Assembly: GCA_023630585.1 (NCBI GenBank)
Contig: CM042544.1
Coordinates: forward strand, 14,895,756-14,959,755
DNA: 64,000 nt
Direction: 5' to 3'
Origin: Cranoglanis bouderius
Taxonomy: Eukaryota > Chordata > Actinopteri > Siluriformes > Cranoglanididae
Shown here one piece after another: positions 23,957 through 50,205 of the stretch. The position numbers and the translations under genes are program-made. The notes under the pieces were generated by a model that did not search any database, was not told the DNA's origin, and saw only the letters and a list, made by a program, of their open reading frames with translations. Position 1 is the first letter of the stretch; each line of letters starts with the position of its first letter.

Positions 23957-26034
23957 TATGGAATCATATATATGATTAACAACCCAGTTTAGCAAGAAAG
24001 ACATGATAATGTGATCAACACACTACACTTCATCTGTTATAGGGAATAAAGTTTTCCAGAGGACAGACATCATCGGCTCTGAGAAGAGGAAGGGGATGTA
24101 ATACTGTGATTCATTGATTAAACATGGACTAAAGTACACTGTTTAGGCCACATGATAGAAAAGAGTATGCAATGTATTGACAGCTGTAAGGAAGAGAAAA
24201 ACATTAATATGGATTTCTTAAATATTTCAGTATGAATGATTAAAGCATGAATAGGAGGTGTCAAAGGCTGTGCATCTGATGCATCAGAATTTAATGCTTA
24301 GATAATTTCCCCTGTACTTCATATCAGATACAGATGCATAAAAACATTTATATAATGATTTGTGGAGAAAATAAACTAATTAATTGTATTTAAGATGATC
24401 GATTTTACTTTTCACTCTATGTTTAGTCTTCATCTAGTCTGTTCTATACTCTATTTAGGGGTGTTAATCTGAGAGGCCTTCACACAGCCTGTGATGAGAA
24501 ATATCCATTAATATTTTATGAAAGGCCACTGATCTGCTTTCAACTGCTTTCCATCTTGCTGTTTTTATTTCTTCTCTTAAAGCAGAAAATTGGCACTTGG
24601 TTTCAAGTGACAATTCTAGATTTATTAAGTAAAAACATTTATTATCCATGTGTCATTTTTTTTCCTTTTTTTAATTCTGTGCATTTTTCAGTACAACTTG
24701 TATGAAAAGTTATAAAAGTTATAAATCAAAATGGTTAAGAGAACACTGGTTAATTTAATTACAATTCACTACAATCATTACATTTTCTCTTGTAGAAATA
24801 GATACTTACAGAAAGACTGGAGGAGTTTCTGTCATAAACACTCATAAAAGGAAATTACGTGCAAATTATGCAATAATCAATTTTACTTTCTTAATATTTT
24901 TTCTAAATATTAAGAAACATCTTTTAAATTAATATATAGCATTCTGGAAGTGTAAGGCTTAATTTTTTCCCCTGCTAAATAGCGAGCTAGCCAATCTTGA
25001 GGTAGGCGTGCACAGGACTGAATATTACAGAATATATTAAAACAATGTCAACAAAAACAAAATGTGAAAAAAACATGTATTTTAAATAAAAGTAAACCAT
25101 TAGTACATTATAAAGTCCATTAAACTTCTTGGATGAAATTATTATAAAAACCTACTGGAGGAAAATGCCCACGAGCAACAACAGAAGCTGTGATCCTTCA
25201 CAAGAAAACCTGAGGGTGACATCAGTGACTCCACAAATTTCAGTGTGAATGCTGGGTAAGTTATAGCACTTATTAGGGAGTACAAAATATGACAGAAACA
25301 TACTGAATGTTAACTAACTAAAACAGGTCACACAAACTAGTCTAACTAAAGTTATGTCAGTGACTGGAAAAACCTCACTGTTTAGCCAATTAATTACTAA
25401 CCAAAGCTTATTATCAGGGACCAACCACATTTGGTGCCATAGAGAAGCATCACCCTTTCAGTAGGTATTTAGTAAGAAGTAGTGTTTATGTTCACAATAC
25501 ATCATGAGTCATCACTGACCTCGCTCCATCCTTCACATGCTTACAGGAATAATTGTGACTAAGAGAAGGGTGGTCACACCAAATATTGATTTCATGTAGA
25601 TTTTTCTTCTGTTCACTCACTTTGCATTTTGTTAATTGATAAATATAAACTATTAGCATGTCTATTTTTGAAAGCATTCTTACTTTACAGCATTTTTTCA
25701 CACCTACCTAAAACTTTTGCACAGTACTGTATATGTTTATTTATTCTTATTTGTTTCATTTATAATGTTATATCACTTTCAGTACACTTCTACTCTCTCT
25801 GCTGTAATGGGTGAATTTCCCTCTGGGATGAATGAATCTGTCTGTCTGTCTGTCTGTCTGTCTGTCGGTGTATGTCAGATTGATATACTGTACATTCATT
25901 GAATGATTATACAGAGACTTGTTTGATGTGTTTTCACAAACCTTGAAGTGCTGAAATCACATCTTTTAACGTTATTTGATAGCCAACTTAACAAGCGTTA
26001 AAATATGAGAACATTTCTATCGTGCTGGACAGAG
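23957..26034. other. 3' flank shared with gene B, no gene
   Basis: Several blocks match 43330-45360 in order: TGCTTAGATAATTT, TATGAAAGGCCACT, and AGCAACAACAGAAGCT near 25180 against 45290. This is the duplicated downstream flank of the Ig genes. A TCTG tetranucleotide tract lies at 25837-25866. Near 25715 is the complement of CAGTACTGTGCAAAAG, the end of a Tc1-related repeat that is also found at 32036, 39055 and 48771. Confidence 0.6.
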
Positions 26035-26273
26035 TCGATGAAACTCGTCACATGACTATAAAGTTATAAGGGCGGAACCTGAATGTGACTCTGATAAGGT
26101 TTCTTTTTCTCTCCCTGAAGTCTGTTCACCTGCTGTTTCATCTGCTTTCTCTGCTCCACTTTTTTGTGTTATAACTAATCGGCACTGTTCGGTTCATCGG
26201 GTGATTAATCAGCACAGATCTCTCTGTAGAGACGCTTATTGAGGAGCAGTGGTGAAGCTCCGGATCTCTCCTG
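26035..26273 (+). promoter_or_regulatory. Gene B promoter and 5' UTR
   Basis: It is conserved with 49497-49787 before gene C. A TATAAAG at 26057-26063 is followed by GGCGGAACCTGAATGTGAC. Nearer the start both genes share GGGTGATTAATCAGCACAGA and GAGACGCTTATTGAG, then GCTCCGGATCTCTCCTG directly before ATG. Such conservation between paralogues points to shared control; the transcription start is not determinable. Confidence 0.6.
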
Positions 26274-41433
<15,160 letters not shown>

Positions 41434-41609
41434 ACATAAGTAAATTAGACCCTCACTTTGTAATGTACTTAGTGATGTTCTTTATATACATGAGTATATG
41501 CAATGAATGTTTGAATATATGAGTACATTGTGTAGTTTAGCACCATATTTTTCGTAGATAAAGTTTTTAAGAACTTTTTAAAAAATTACTGGCATTCCTA
41601 TAATCAATA

Positions 41610-43034
41610 CAGTGCTGTGATAAAAAAAAAAAAAATCTTATTTCTTCTGTTTTTGTGTATATCTCATACTAAATAGTTTCAGAAATTAAAACAAAATACA
41701 AAATACAGTTTTTATATATTTATTTATTTTATTGAAGCAAAAAAATTTATCCAATACCAAGTGGGCCTGTGTGAAAATGTATTTGCCCCAGTAGTTACTA
41801 ATTCCCCATATCTATGAAACTGCATTCATAATGGGGCTCAGCTGGACTAGATGCAACCAGGCCTGATTACTGAAAACCCTATTCAATCAAATCAACACTT
41901 AAATAGAACTTTTTCAACAGCATGAAGTTGGTTAAAAGGTCTTACCAAGGTCTTACCCCTAACTTGCCAAAAATGAAAGAAATTTCAGAAATGATGAAGA
42001 AGCTGGTGATTGAAATGCATCAGTCTGGGAAGGGTTACAAAGCTATTTCAAAGGCTCTGCGACTCCAAAGAACCACAGAGAGAGCCATTATCTCCAAATG
42101 GAAAAACTCGGCACAGTAGTGAACCTTACCAGAAGTAGCCAACCTTCCAAAATTCCCCCAAGAGCACAGCAACTACTCATCCAGGAAGTCACAATAGAGC
42201 CAAGGACAACATCAAAGAATCTACAGGCCTCTCTTGCATCAATAAAGATGACTGTTCATGACTCCACTATCAGAAAGACACTGGGCAAAAATGGCATCCA
42301 TGGAAGAGTGGTGAGGTGAAAACCACTGCTAACCCAGAAGAACATTAAGTCTGAATTTTACCAAAATACACCTTTATGATCCTCAAACCATATAGGAGAA
42401 TGTTCTGTGGATTGAAGAGTCGAAAGTGGAACTGCTTGGAAGACAGGGGTCCCATTACATCTGGCGAAAACCAAACACAGAATTCCACAAAAAAGAACAT
42501 CATACCTATGGTCAAGCATGGTGGTGGAAGTGTGATGGTGTGGGGATGATTTGCTGCTTCAGGGCCTGGGCAACTTGCAATAATTGATGGAAACATGAAT
42601 TCTGCTCTTTGCCAGAAAATCCTAAAGGAGAATGTCCGGTCTTCAGTCTGTAAATTGAAACTCTGGAAACAACTGGATTATGCAGCAAGACAATGATCCA
42701 AAGCATAGGAGTAAATCCTAGTCCTAGAAGTAAGTGAAAGACTGATGTCCAGTTATTGGAAGCATTTGGTTCCAGTTATTGCTGCTAAAGGTGACACAAC
42801 CAGATTTTAAGTTTAAGGGGGCAATTAGTTTTTCAAATTGGTGATAGGTGTTGGATCACTTTTTCTTTTTTTTTGCTTCAATAAAAAAAAATAATAATAA
42901 TAACAGTATTGTGTGTTTACTCAGTTTGCCTTTGTGTTATGTTGTATTTTGTTTGAAGATCTAAGACTATTTAGTATGAGATATACACAAAAACAGAAGA
43001 AATCAGGATTGGGGCAAATACTTTTCTACTACGT
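41610..43034 (+). mobile_element. Tc1-like transposon, broken transposase
   Basis: TA at 41608-41609 precedes CAGTGCTGTGA, and matching inner TIR words (GTGTATATCTCATACT and its complement) lie at both ends. The plus strand encodes GKGYKAISKALRLQRTTERA, a DNA-binding region, then HDSTIRKTLGKNGIHGRVVR. The DDE region is damaged: the block around 42410 reads WIEES instead of WTDES, and the QQDNDPK region at about 42690 is out of frame. It lies 177 bp beyond the gene B stop. Confidence 0.88.
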
Positions 43035-43105
43035 ACAGTGGAAATAAAAAGTCTACACATCCCTGTTAAAATTGGAGGTTTTTATGATTGTCAAAGAGAA
43101 TAAGT
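43035..43105 (+). mobile_element. Terminal fragment of another Tc1-like family
   Basis: CAGTGGAAATAAAAAGTCTA followed by CACATCCCTGTTAAAAT is the known type of terminal repeat of a fish Tc1 family. Only about 70 bp is present, abutting the preceding element. Confidence 0.5.
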
Positions 43106-43719
43106 TCTGATTTGTTCTTGTTTAGCTGAAGAAAATTGTTAGCCATCCAGGTCTTAATATCCCCAATACTCACATTGAGACATTGTAGCAAGCTAAGATC
43201 ATTAGGATTTAAAGGGTGATAGAGTTTTGTGTAACAATGAAAAGAGGTATTACATTTTCAAATTATGTTTCCCAATGGGAGCATGTACAATGAAGAAAGG
43301 ATGGATGTGGATCCTTGTGGATACTTGGGTAACACCAGCTGATTCATCTGAATCTAATGCTTAGATAATTTTCACTGCACTTCATATATGCATACTTCAT
43401 ATATACAGATATAAAACGTTTTATGTAGTGACAATCATTAAAATAATAATTAATTGTCATCTAATCAATTAATTTAAAATGTCACCTTTAACTTAAGCTC
43501 TGTAGGCTGTTCTATTTTCTATAGTGTTTTTGAACTGAAAGAACATATATGGCCCTCTCACAGTGTATAATGAGCAAAATCCATTATTGTCACTAATAAT
43601 GTATGAAAGGCCACTTATCTGCTCTCTCCTGTCTTTATGTAAACAAGAAACAAGGAAATTATTTACAGTAGTGACAAAAGTTCTTCTAAGTCATAAGATC
43701 CCCTTCAAAGGTATTGGAA
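43106..43719. other. 3' flank of gene B, no gene
   Basis: Matches blocks of the gene A flank (24290-24540). No open exon. Confidence 0.5.
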
Positions 43720-44700
43720 CCGCAAAGTCAGTTCCGTTGTTTTTGCTTTACATTGAAGACATTTGGGTTTTGAGATCAAAAGATGAATGAGATTATAGAT
43801 CAGAATTTCAGCTTTCATTATCTGATATTTACATCTAGATGTGTTAAACAACCTAGAACATGGTCCTTTTGTTTGAACCAACCAATTTTTCAAGTGTTCA
43901 AAAATATTGGAACACATGACAGACAGCTGTTTCTTGTTGTCCAGGTATGTCCTGTTAGATAGACTGTTTAAACAATGAATAGCTCTGAATTTATACTCTT
44001 GGTTTGAGTCCAGGGTTTCACCAGTGAAGACTGCATTTGTTGTTAAAAAGGATAAACCAACAGGAAGACCAGAGAGTTGTCTATGGGAGAAAAGCAAGCC
44101 ATTTTGAAACTGAGAAAAGAGTGAAAAATCTATCAGAGCCATTGAGCAAGCATTGGGCATAGCCAATACAACAATTTGGAATGTTCTGAAAAAGAAAGAA
44201 ACCAGTGGTGTACTGAGCAACCAGACATCGAACAGGTCAGCCAAGGAAAACAACAGCAGTTGATGGCAGAAACACTTTGAGAGCTGTGAAGAAAAACCCA
44301 AAAATAGCAGTCCGTGATGACATCACCAAAACATTCCACATGACAGGGGAAAAGGTATCACAATCCAACATTCAGAGAAGACTTCAAGAGCAGAGGCCTG
44401 TAGAACACAAATAAGTAAACTGCCAGTAATGAGACACAGGTGAGAAACATCACACGTTACCTTCCGGTTCAATCCACCTCCGCTCCATCCACAGCTAATG
44501 CTTCACAATGCCCCCCCTAAAAAACAAACAACAACTGAAAGAAGCTGCAGTACAAACCTGGAAAAACATCACAAAAGAAGAGTGCAACAGGTGAAGTCAG
44601 TGGGTTGTCCGCTTGACGCAGTTATTGAAAACAACTAAGATTTTTATGTTTTTGTGTTCAACAAAAGTGTATAACAAAAGAATTGGCCTTGCCATTTCAA
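43720..44700 (+). mobile_element. Tc1-like fragment, internally deleted
   Basis: On the plus strand broken frames give a DNA-binding segment (AIGHSQYNNLECSEKE-like, shifted) and NPKIAVRDDITKTFHMTGEK...SQSNIQRRLQEQRP. At about 44530 comes a C-terminal piece (KEAAVQTWKNITKEECN). The catalytic middle is missing. Long open frames on the opposite strand are antisense to this. Confidence 0.65.
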
Positions 44701-44764
44701 TACTTTCAGAGGGGACTGTGCAATTCTTGTTTAAAATGAATACTGTGCTTTTTTCAGAAACTTA

Positions 44765-44879
44765 CCATCCATCCATCCATTTTCTGTATCACTTACCCTA
44801 CTCAGGATCATGGAGAGCCTGGTGCCTATCCCAGGGGACACAGGCCACCCTGGATGGGGTGCCAAGCCATTGTAGGGCA

Positions 44880-44969
<90 letters not shown>
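44765..44969. repeat. Dispersed repeat ending in an (AC)n tract
   Basis: CATCCATCCATCCATTTTCT and GGAGAGCCTGGTGCCTATCC belong to the same family as 26665 and 34002. The AC tract fills 44882-44969. Confidence 0.8.
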
Positions 44970-44973
<4 letters not shown>

Positions 44974-45892
44974 AAAAAAATAAAAAATGAAGAAATGTCT
45001 TTTACATAATATATAGCAGGCTGGAAGGGAAAATCTTCATTATTATGGCTTATTTTTACTTGGAAAATAGTTATAGATACCAATCTTGAAGCAGGAGGGA
45101 ATATTGAATATTTAGCCAAATAATAACTATTTAGCAAAATAGTACCTAATTCATTATTAAAACAACATCAACACAAACAAAATTAACTTATATTTTTAAT
45201 ACAAGTAAAATACTGATACATTATCAAGCAGCTTAAACATCCTGCCTGATACCATTCTTAGAAAACCTGCTTAAAGGATATGCCCACAAGCAACAACAGA
45301 AGCTATCTCAACACTTCTACATGAGAAAAACTGGGAGCAGCATCAGCAACTTGATTCCTTTTAATGCGAATTCTGTACAGATGTAACTGAATATGAAGAC
45401 AATATTCTGTGAAGCATTATAAAACCCACAAAGCTGAAACAAGTTATGAATTGTAGAAATGTCAGATGCAGAATTCACACAGTTGTTCCATTCCTACTTC
45501 CTAGGGATGTAACTAAATACAAATACATTTGGATTGAATAGATGATGTACTCTAAACAGATCCAAATAGGCCTACTGATTTTATTTAGAAAAAAGCTTGT
45601 GCAAGAGTTAGAGGTCAGAATAAATAGTATGTTAATGTTGTGAATTCACCCTACCACAATGTCAGTATTTTGAGGCAACATTACCTGGAAGCACCAGTAG
45701 GGGGAGTAGGAAGCATTAACAGGGAGCAAGAAAGTTTTCTTTGTATTCATTCATTAAATGCACATGTGAAGAGAACTTGTGTCTGTGAACCTGTTGCTCG
45801 CAAATTTGTCCTTTTTAGTTTGGAATTTTAGTTTAAACATTGTTCAAGTTAATGGATTTTTTAAAAATATAATAAAGTACTTGTTACAACCC
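44970..45892. other. 3' flank of gene B, no gene
   Basis: Blocks match 24900-25260 (for example AGCAACAACAGAAGCT). No exon recognised. Confidence 0.5.
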
Positions 45893-47190
45893 CAATTCCA
45901 AAAAAGTTGGGACGCTGTGTAAAATGTAAATAAAAACAGAATGCAATGATTTGCAAATCTCATAAACCCATATTTTATTCACAATAGAACATAGAAAACA
46001 TATCAAATGTTTAAACTGAGGAAACGTACCATTTTATTAAAAAAATTAGGTAATTTTGAATTTGATGGCAGCAACACGTCTCAAAAAAGATGGGACAGGG
46101 CCATGTTTACCACTGTGTAGCATCCCCTCTTCTTTTAACAACAGTCCGTATATGTCTGGGAACTGAGGAGACCAGTTGCCGGAGTTTTGGGAGAGGAAAG
46201 ATGTCCCATTTGTGTCTGATACAGGATTCTAGCTGCTCAACAGTCCTGGGTCTTCTTTGTTGTATTTTTCATTTCATGATGCACCAAATGTTTTCAATTG
46301 GTGAAAAGTCTGGACTGCAGGCAGGCCAGTTCAGCACCCGGACTCTTCTACTATGAAGCCATGATGTTGTAATAGATGCAGTATGTGGTTTAGCATTGTC
46401 TTGCTGAAATATGCAAGGCCATCCCTGAAAAAGACGTTGTCTGGATGGAAGCATATGTTGCTCTAAAACCTGTATATACCTTTCAGCATTGATGGTGCCT
46501 TTCCAGATGTGCAAGCTGCCCATTCCATAGGCACTAATGCACCCCCATACCATCAGAGATGCAGGTTTTTGAACTGAGCGCTGATAACAAGCCGGATGGT
46601 CTCTCTCCTCTTTAGTTTAGAGGACGTGGTGTCCATGGTTTCCAAAAAGAATTTCAAATTTTGATTCATCTGACCACAGAACAGTTTTCCACTTTGCCTC
46701 AGTCCATTTTAAATGAGCTTTGGCCCAGAGAAGACGACGGCGTTTCTGGATCATGTTCATATATGGGTTCTTCTTTGCATGATAGAGCTTTAACCTGCAT
46801 TTGTGGATGGCATGGCAAACTGTGGTTCTGGACGTGTTTCTGAGACCATGCAGTGATTTCCATTACAGGATCATGCCTGTTTTTAATGCTGTGCCGCCTG
46901 AGGGCCTGAAGATCACGGGCATTCAATATTGATTTTTGCCCTTGTCCCTTGCGCACAGAGATTTCTCCAGATTCTCGGAATCTTTTGATGATATTATGTA
47001 CTGTAGATGATGAGATATTCAAAGTCTTCACAATTTTACATTGAGGAACATTATACTGAAACTGTTCCGATATTTGTAGACGCAGTTTTTCGCAGATTGG
47101 TGAACCTCTGCTCATCTTTACTTCTAAGAGACTCTGCCTCTCTAAAATACTCTTTTTATACCCAATCATTTTACTGACCTGTTGCCAAGT
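45893..47190 (-). mobile_element. Tc1-like transposon lacking its right end
   Basis: Left terminus ACCCCAATTCCAAAAAAGTT. The minus strand encodes an N-terminal part starting at 47169 with ISSSTVHNIIKRFRESGEIS (helix-turn-helix), and a C-terminal part with MVWGCISAYGMGSLHIWKGT, FQQDNAKPHTA (second Asp) and SPDFSPIENIW (third acidic residue). The segment with the first Asp (around 46660) is out of frame. The right TIR is missing; similarity to the family stops near GTTGCCAA at 47190. Confidence 0.87.
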
Positions 47191-47269
47191 TCAGCCAGCC
47201 ATGCCCCTATTGATGGAGCCTCTGTGACAGGCCATAACCTCAGTATGATGGAGTGGCTATACTTGTTCC

Positions 47270-47600
47270 TATAGCATGAAGCTCACGCAACATTGAGTTC
47301 CCTTAGAAAGGGAACATCTGGGTTACGCATGTAACCCTGTTCCCTGAGAAGGGAACGAGATGTTGCATAGCTTTGTCACACTGGGGCATACCTGTAAATT
47401 GCATCTTTGCTACAGATAATAAAGGCTGATGGCGTGGTTCACAGGTGCCGTTTTTATATCACACAGCGCGCTTAATTGCCTATTTGCCTAATTACCTGAC
47501 CACGGCAGGCCTATAAATAGGCGTGATTTTACACAGACTTCAGATACTGGTCCCGCACGAAGGCAATTCCCACAGCATGAAGCTCATGCTCTCTTCAAAT
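47270..47600. repeat. Fold-back repeat bounded by AGCATGAAGCTCAYGC
   Basis: Arms ACGCAACATTGAGTTCCCTT (47285-47304) and AAGGGAACGAGATGTTGCAT (47349-47368) are inverted, and GGTTAC...GTAACC forms a second hairpin between them. The 16-mer AGCATGAAGCTCAYGC occurs in direct orientation near 47276 and 47575. It looks like a non-autonomous interspersed repeat. Confidence 0.5.
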
Positions 47601-47604
47601 AAAA

Positions 47605-47795
47605 GGGCAGTGGTAACAAAATGGTTAAGACAGTGACCTACTGATCAGAAGGTCATCAGTTCAAACCCCAGCACCACCAAGCCACCACTGCTGGGCCCTT
47701 GAGCAAGGCCCTTAACTCTCATCTGCTCAGATGTATAAATGAAATAAAAAATGTAAGTCACTTTGGATAAGGGTGTCTGCCAAATACTATAAATA
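47605..47795 (+). mobile_element. tRNA-derived SINE
   Basis: A-box-like TGGTTAAGACAGTGACC and B-box-like AGTTCAAACCCC are spaced as in a tRNA promoter. They are followed by GGCCCTTGAGCAAGGCCCTT and a GTAAGTCACTTTGGATAAGG tail. It is the same family as 57938-58078. Confidence 0.75.
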
Positions 47796-48640
47796 TAAAA
47801 AAATTTACTGTAAAGCATTTATTCACCTATTCATTCATACGTTTACTCGTTATTTTTTTATTCTTCCACTTGTGTTGCTCTTATTTTTTTTATTATGTAT
47901 GTATAGATTTTGCACAACCACACATGAGGTAAAGAGATGAAGGGGTAATGATTCACTTTTATATGCAATTAATGCCACAAAACTGCTGTTGTGTAAAAGA
48001 AATAAAGCAATTGCTAACAAAAATAAATTTACACTGAAATTTAAAACCTAAATTAATTACCTAAATGTATCAAAATGGCCTCAAATGTTAAAAAAAAGAA
48101 AAAAGACAAATTTAGTGTTGCTTTTATGTTTACAACAAGTTGTAAATTAAGTGCTGTAACAGGTTGGACTGTGTAGAGATGGATTTTACTTCCCATCTGT
48201 TCTGTGTGTGGTCTAAACCTGCAGGTCATTCGGTAAAGGCTTGTTAAAATGGTTCTCTTATAGATGGCACAGAGGCAGCTGCTTACAAGACTGCCAACCT
48301 TGACTAACCTGCTGGAAAAAATAGTTATTGCCACTTGCTAGGACTGGTGCATCAATTATAAATCATCACACCAAATGAGGGAGACCTTGCTTTAGCCATC
48401 ACTGAGACAGGCTGATCCTGTCCCAACCTTCACAAGCCTACAGAACTACTTGTGATTAACAGCTAATTTTTGCACTGACACAACACACACTGTTGTTGTT
48501 GTTGTTGTTTAATTGTGCTTAACATATAGTTTGTGTGTGAAATGTTTTTTGTGCTTTTGTGCTTGAAGAATAAGATGTAGACAGTGCATATCTTGATGAT
48601 TCACCATGGTGCACACATCATACTGGATTTAAATGTTTGA
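47796..48640. other. Intergenic, no gene seen
   Basis: AT-rich spacer with a short TGT trinucleotide tract near 48490-48508. No exon recognised. Confidence 0.45.
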
Positions 48641-48643
48641 GCT

Positions 48644-48767
<124 letters not shown>

Positions 48768-49140
48768 CAGTACTGTGCAAAAGTTTTAGACACCCTATTT
48801 TTATTTTTAGTACAAACTTTGTTATAGATTTTTATTATATTTTATGACTTCTACATTATCAAATCAGTACAAAAACATTTTAGGTTCCCAAACATTAGTT
48901 TTCTAGCACAAAATTAAATGTTATAGAAAAATGTTTGTATGTCATTAAAGAAAGCAGCATATTATGTAAGAGACACTTTTCAGACAAAAAACACAATGAA
49001 GGCTGCTGGGTTTTGCTGCCAAAATAAGAAGCAAGTGCAACAGTCAAAGTCTCCAGAAGAACTGTGTCTGGTTCTGCAAGATGCTCAATAAAACTTACCA
49101 GCTCACTGCACAAATTGTACCGGAGACTACTATTTTTATT
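48768..49140. mobile_element. Terminal fragment of a Tc1-related repeat
   Basis: Starts CAGTACTGTGCAAAAGTTTT and runs on with a sequence seen in many fish copies. The same end occurs in short form at 32036, 39055 and, inverted, near 25715. No transposase frame was found. Confidence 0.55.
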
Positions 49141-49360
49141 TTTATTTTTATTTTTTTGTCACACCAAATATTGACTTTGTTTCAGTTACTACTGTTTACT
49201 GCACGTTATTTGATGTTATGAAAAATGAATTCAAGAACTTCATATGCTAAATTCTGTTACTTATCTCTCCTTCATTTTTATGTATTTTAATATTGCTCAG
49301 AAAATGCGAAGGTTATCTAAAATAAGACGCTAGCATGAAGTTTCTATAGCTTGTGGAGAT

Positions 49361-49361
<1 letters not shown>

Positions 49362-49422
<61 letters not shown>
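49362..49422. repeat. (ATT)n microsatellite
   Basis: About 20 ATT units. Confidence 0.96.
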
Positions 49423-49496
49423 GATGTTGTTGTTGTGTTATTGAATACGATGTTGAATACAATTAGAATATGCTACTTTTTGAATGGAATGAACGA

Positions 49497-49787
49497 ATGA
49501 AACTCATCACCTAACTATAATGTTATAGAGGCGGAACCTGAGTGTGACGATCTGAGAAACCGGTGGAGGATTACTCTGATAGTTTCCCTGTAGGCTGTTC
49601 ACTCCTGCATGTGTTTAATGACATTGTTTACAGACCTGCTGTCTCGTCTGCTTACTTAGTTAACGTCTCCAGATGTTTGCTTTCTAACTCGAGTTTAATC
49701 GAGTTACACATCGGGTGATTAATCAGCACAGATCTCTCTGCAGAGACGCTTATTGAGAAGCAGTGGTGGAGCTCCGGATCTCTCCTG
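49497..49787 (+). promoter_or_regulatory. Gene C promoter and 5' UTR
   Basis: Matches the gene B promoter: TATAAT near 49516, GGCGGAACCTGAGTGTGAC, CGGGTGATTAATCAGCACAG and GAGACGCTTATTGAG in the same order. About 55 extra bases lie between the blocks. Confidence 0.6.
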
Positions 49788-50010
49788 ATGGATTTACGCG
49801 CTGTGTGCTGCACTCTGCTTCTGCTGACATGCACAGGTGAACACTATATTCTTCGTATATTTATGAAGAAGAACACAGTGAGTAACAGCTGTGTGGCTTC
49901 CTGCAGCATAATAAACATTACATCGCAGCGTAGTATACAACGTTTCTCTTCCGACAGCCTCAGAGGGACTTGGTCTGAAACGTCCTGTTTCTCTGGAAAC
50001 TTTGCGTTTT

Positions 50011-50058
<48 letters not shown>

Positions 50059-50136
50059 ACCCTCCCCCCCTTTTGTCTTTTGTATTACATGCTTGCATTA
50101 CATCCTTTCTTGCGACTTCTTTTTCTTCTTCTTTTT

Positions 50137-50205
<69 letters not shown>

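Noticed and set aside
25837..25866. Possible CRISPR-like array or direct-repeat array
   Set aside because: It is a simple TCTG tetranucleotide repeat without spacers, and the DNA is eukaryotic.
43705..44301. A 198-codon minus-strand open frame
   Set aside because: It is antisense to a recognisable plus-strand Tc1 transposase fragment and shows no domain pattern.
47605..47795. Possible tRNA gene
   Set aside because: Pol III box-like words are present but the cloverleaf does not form and a SINE body follows; the same family recurs at 57938.
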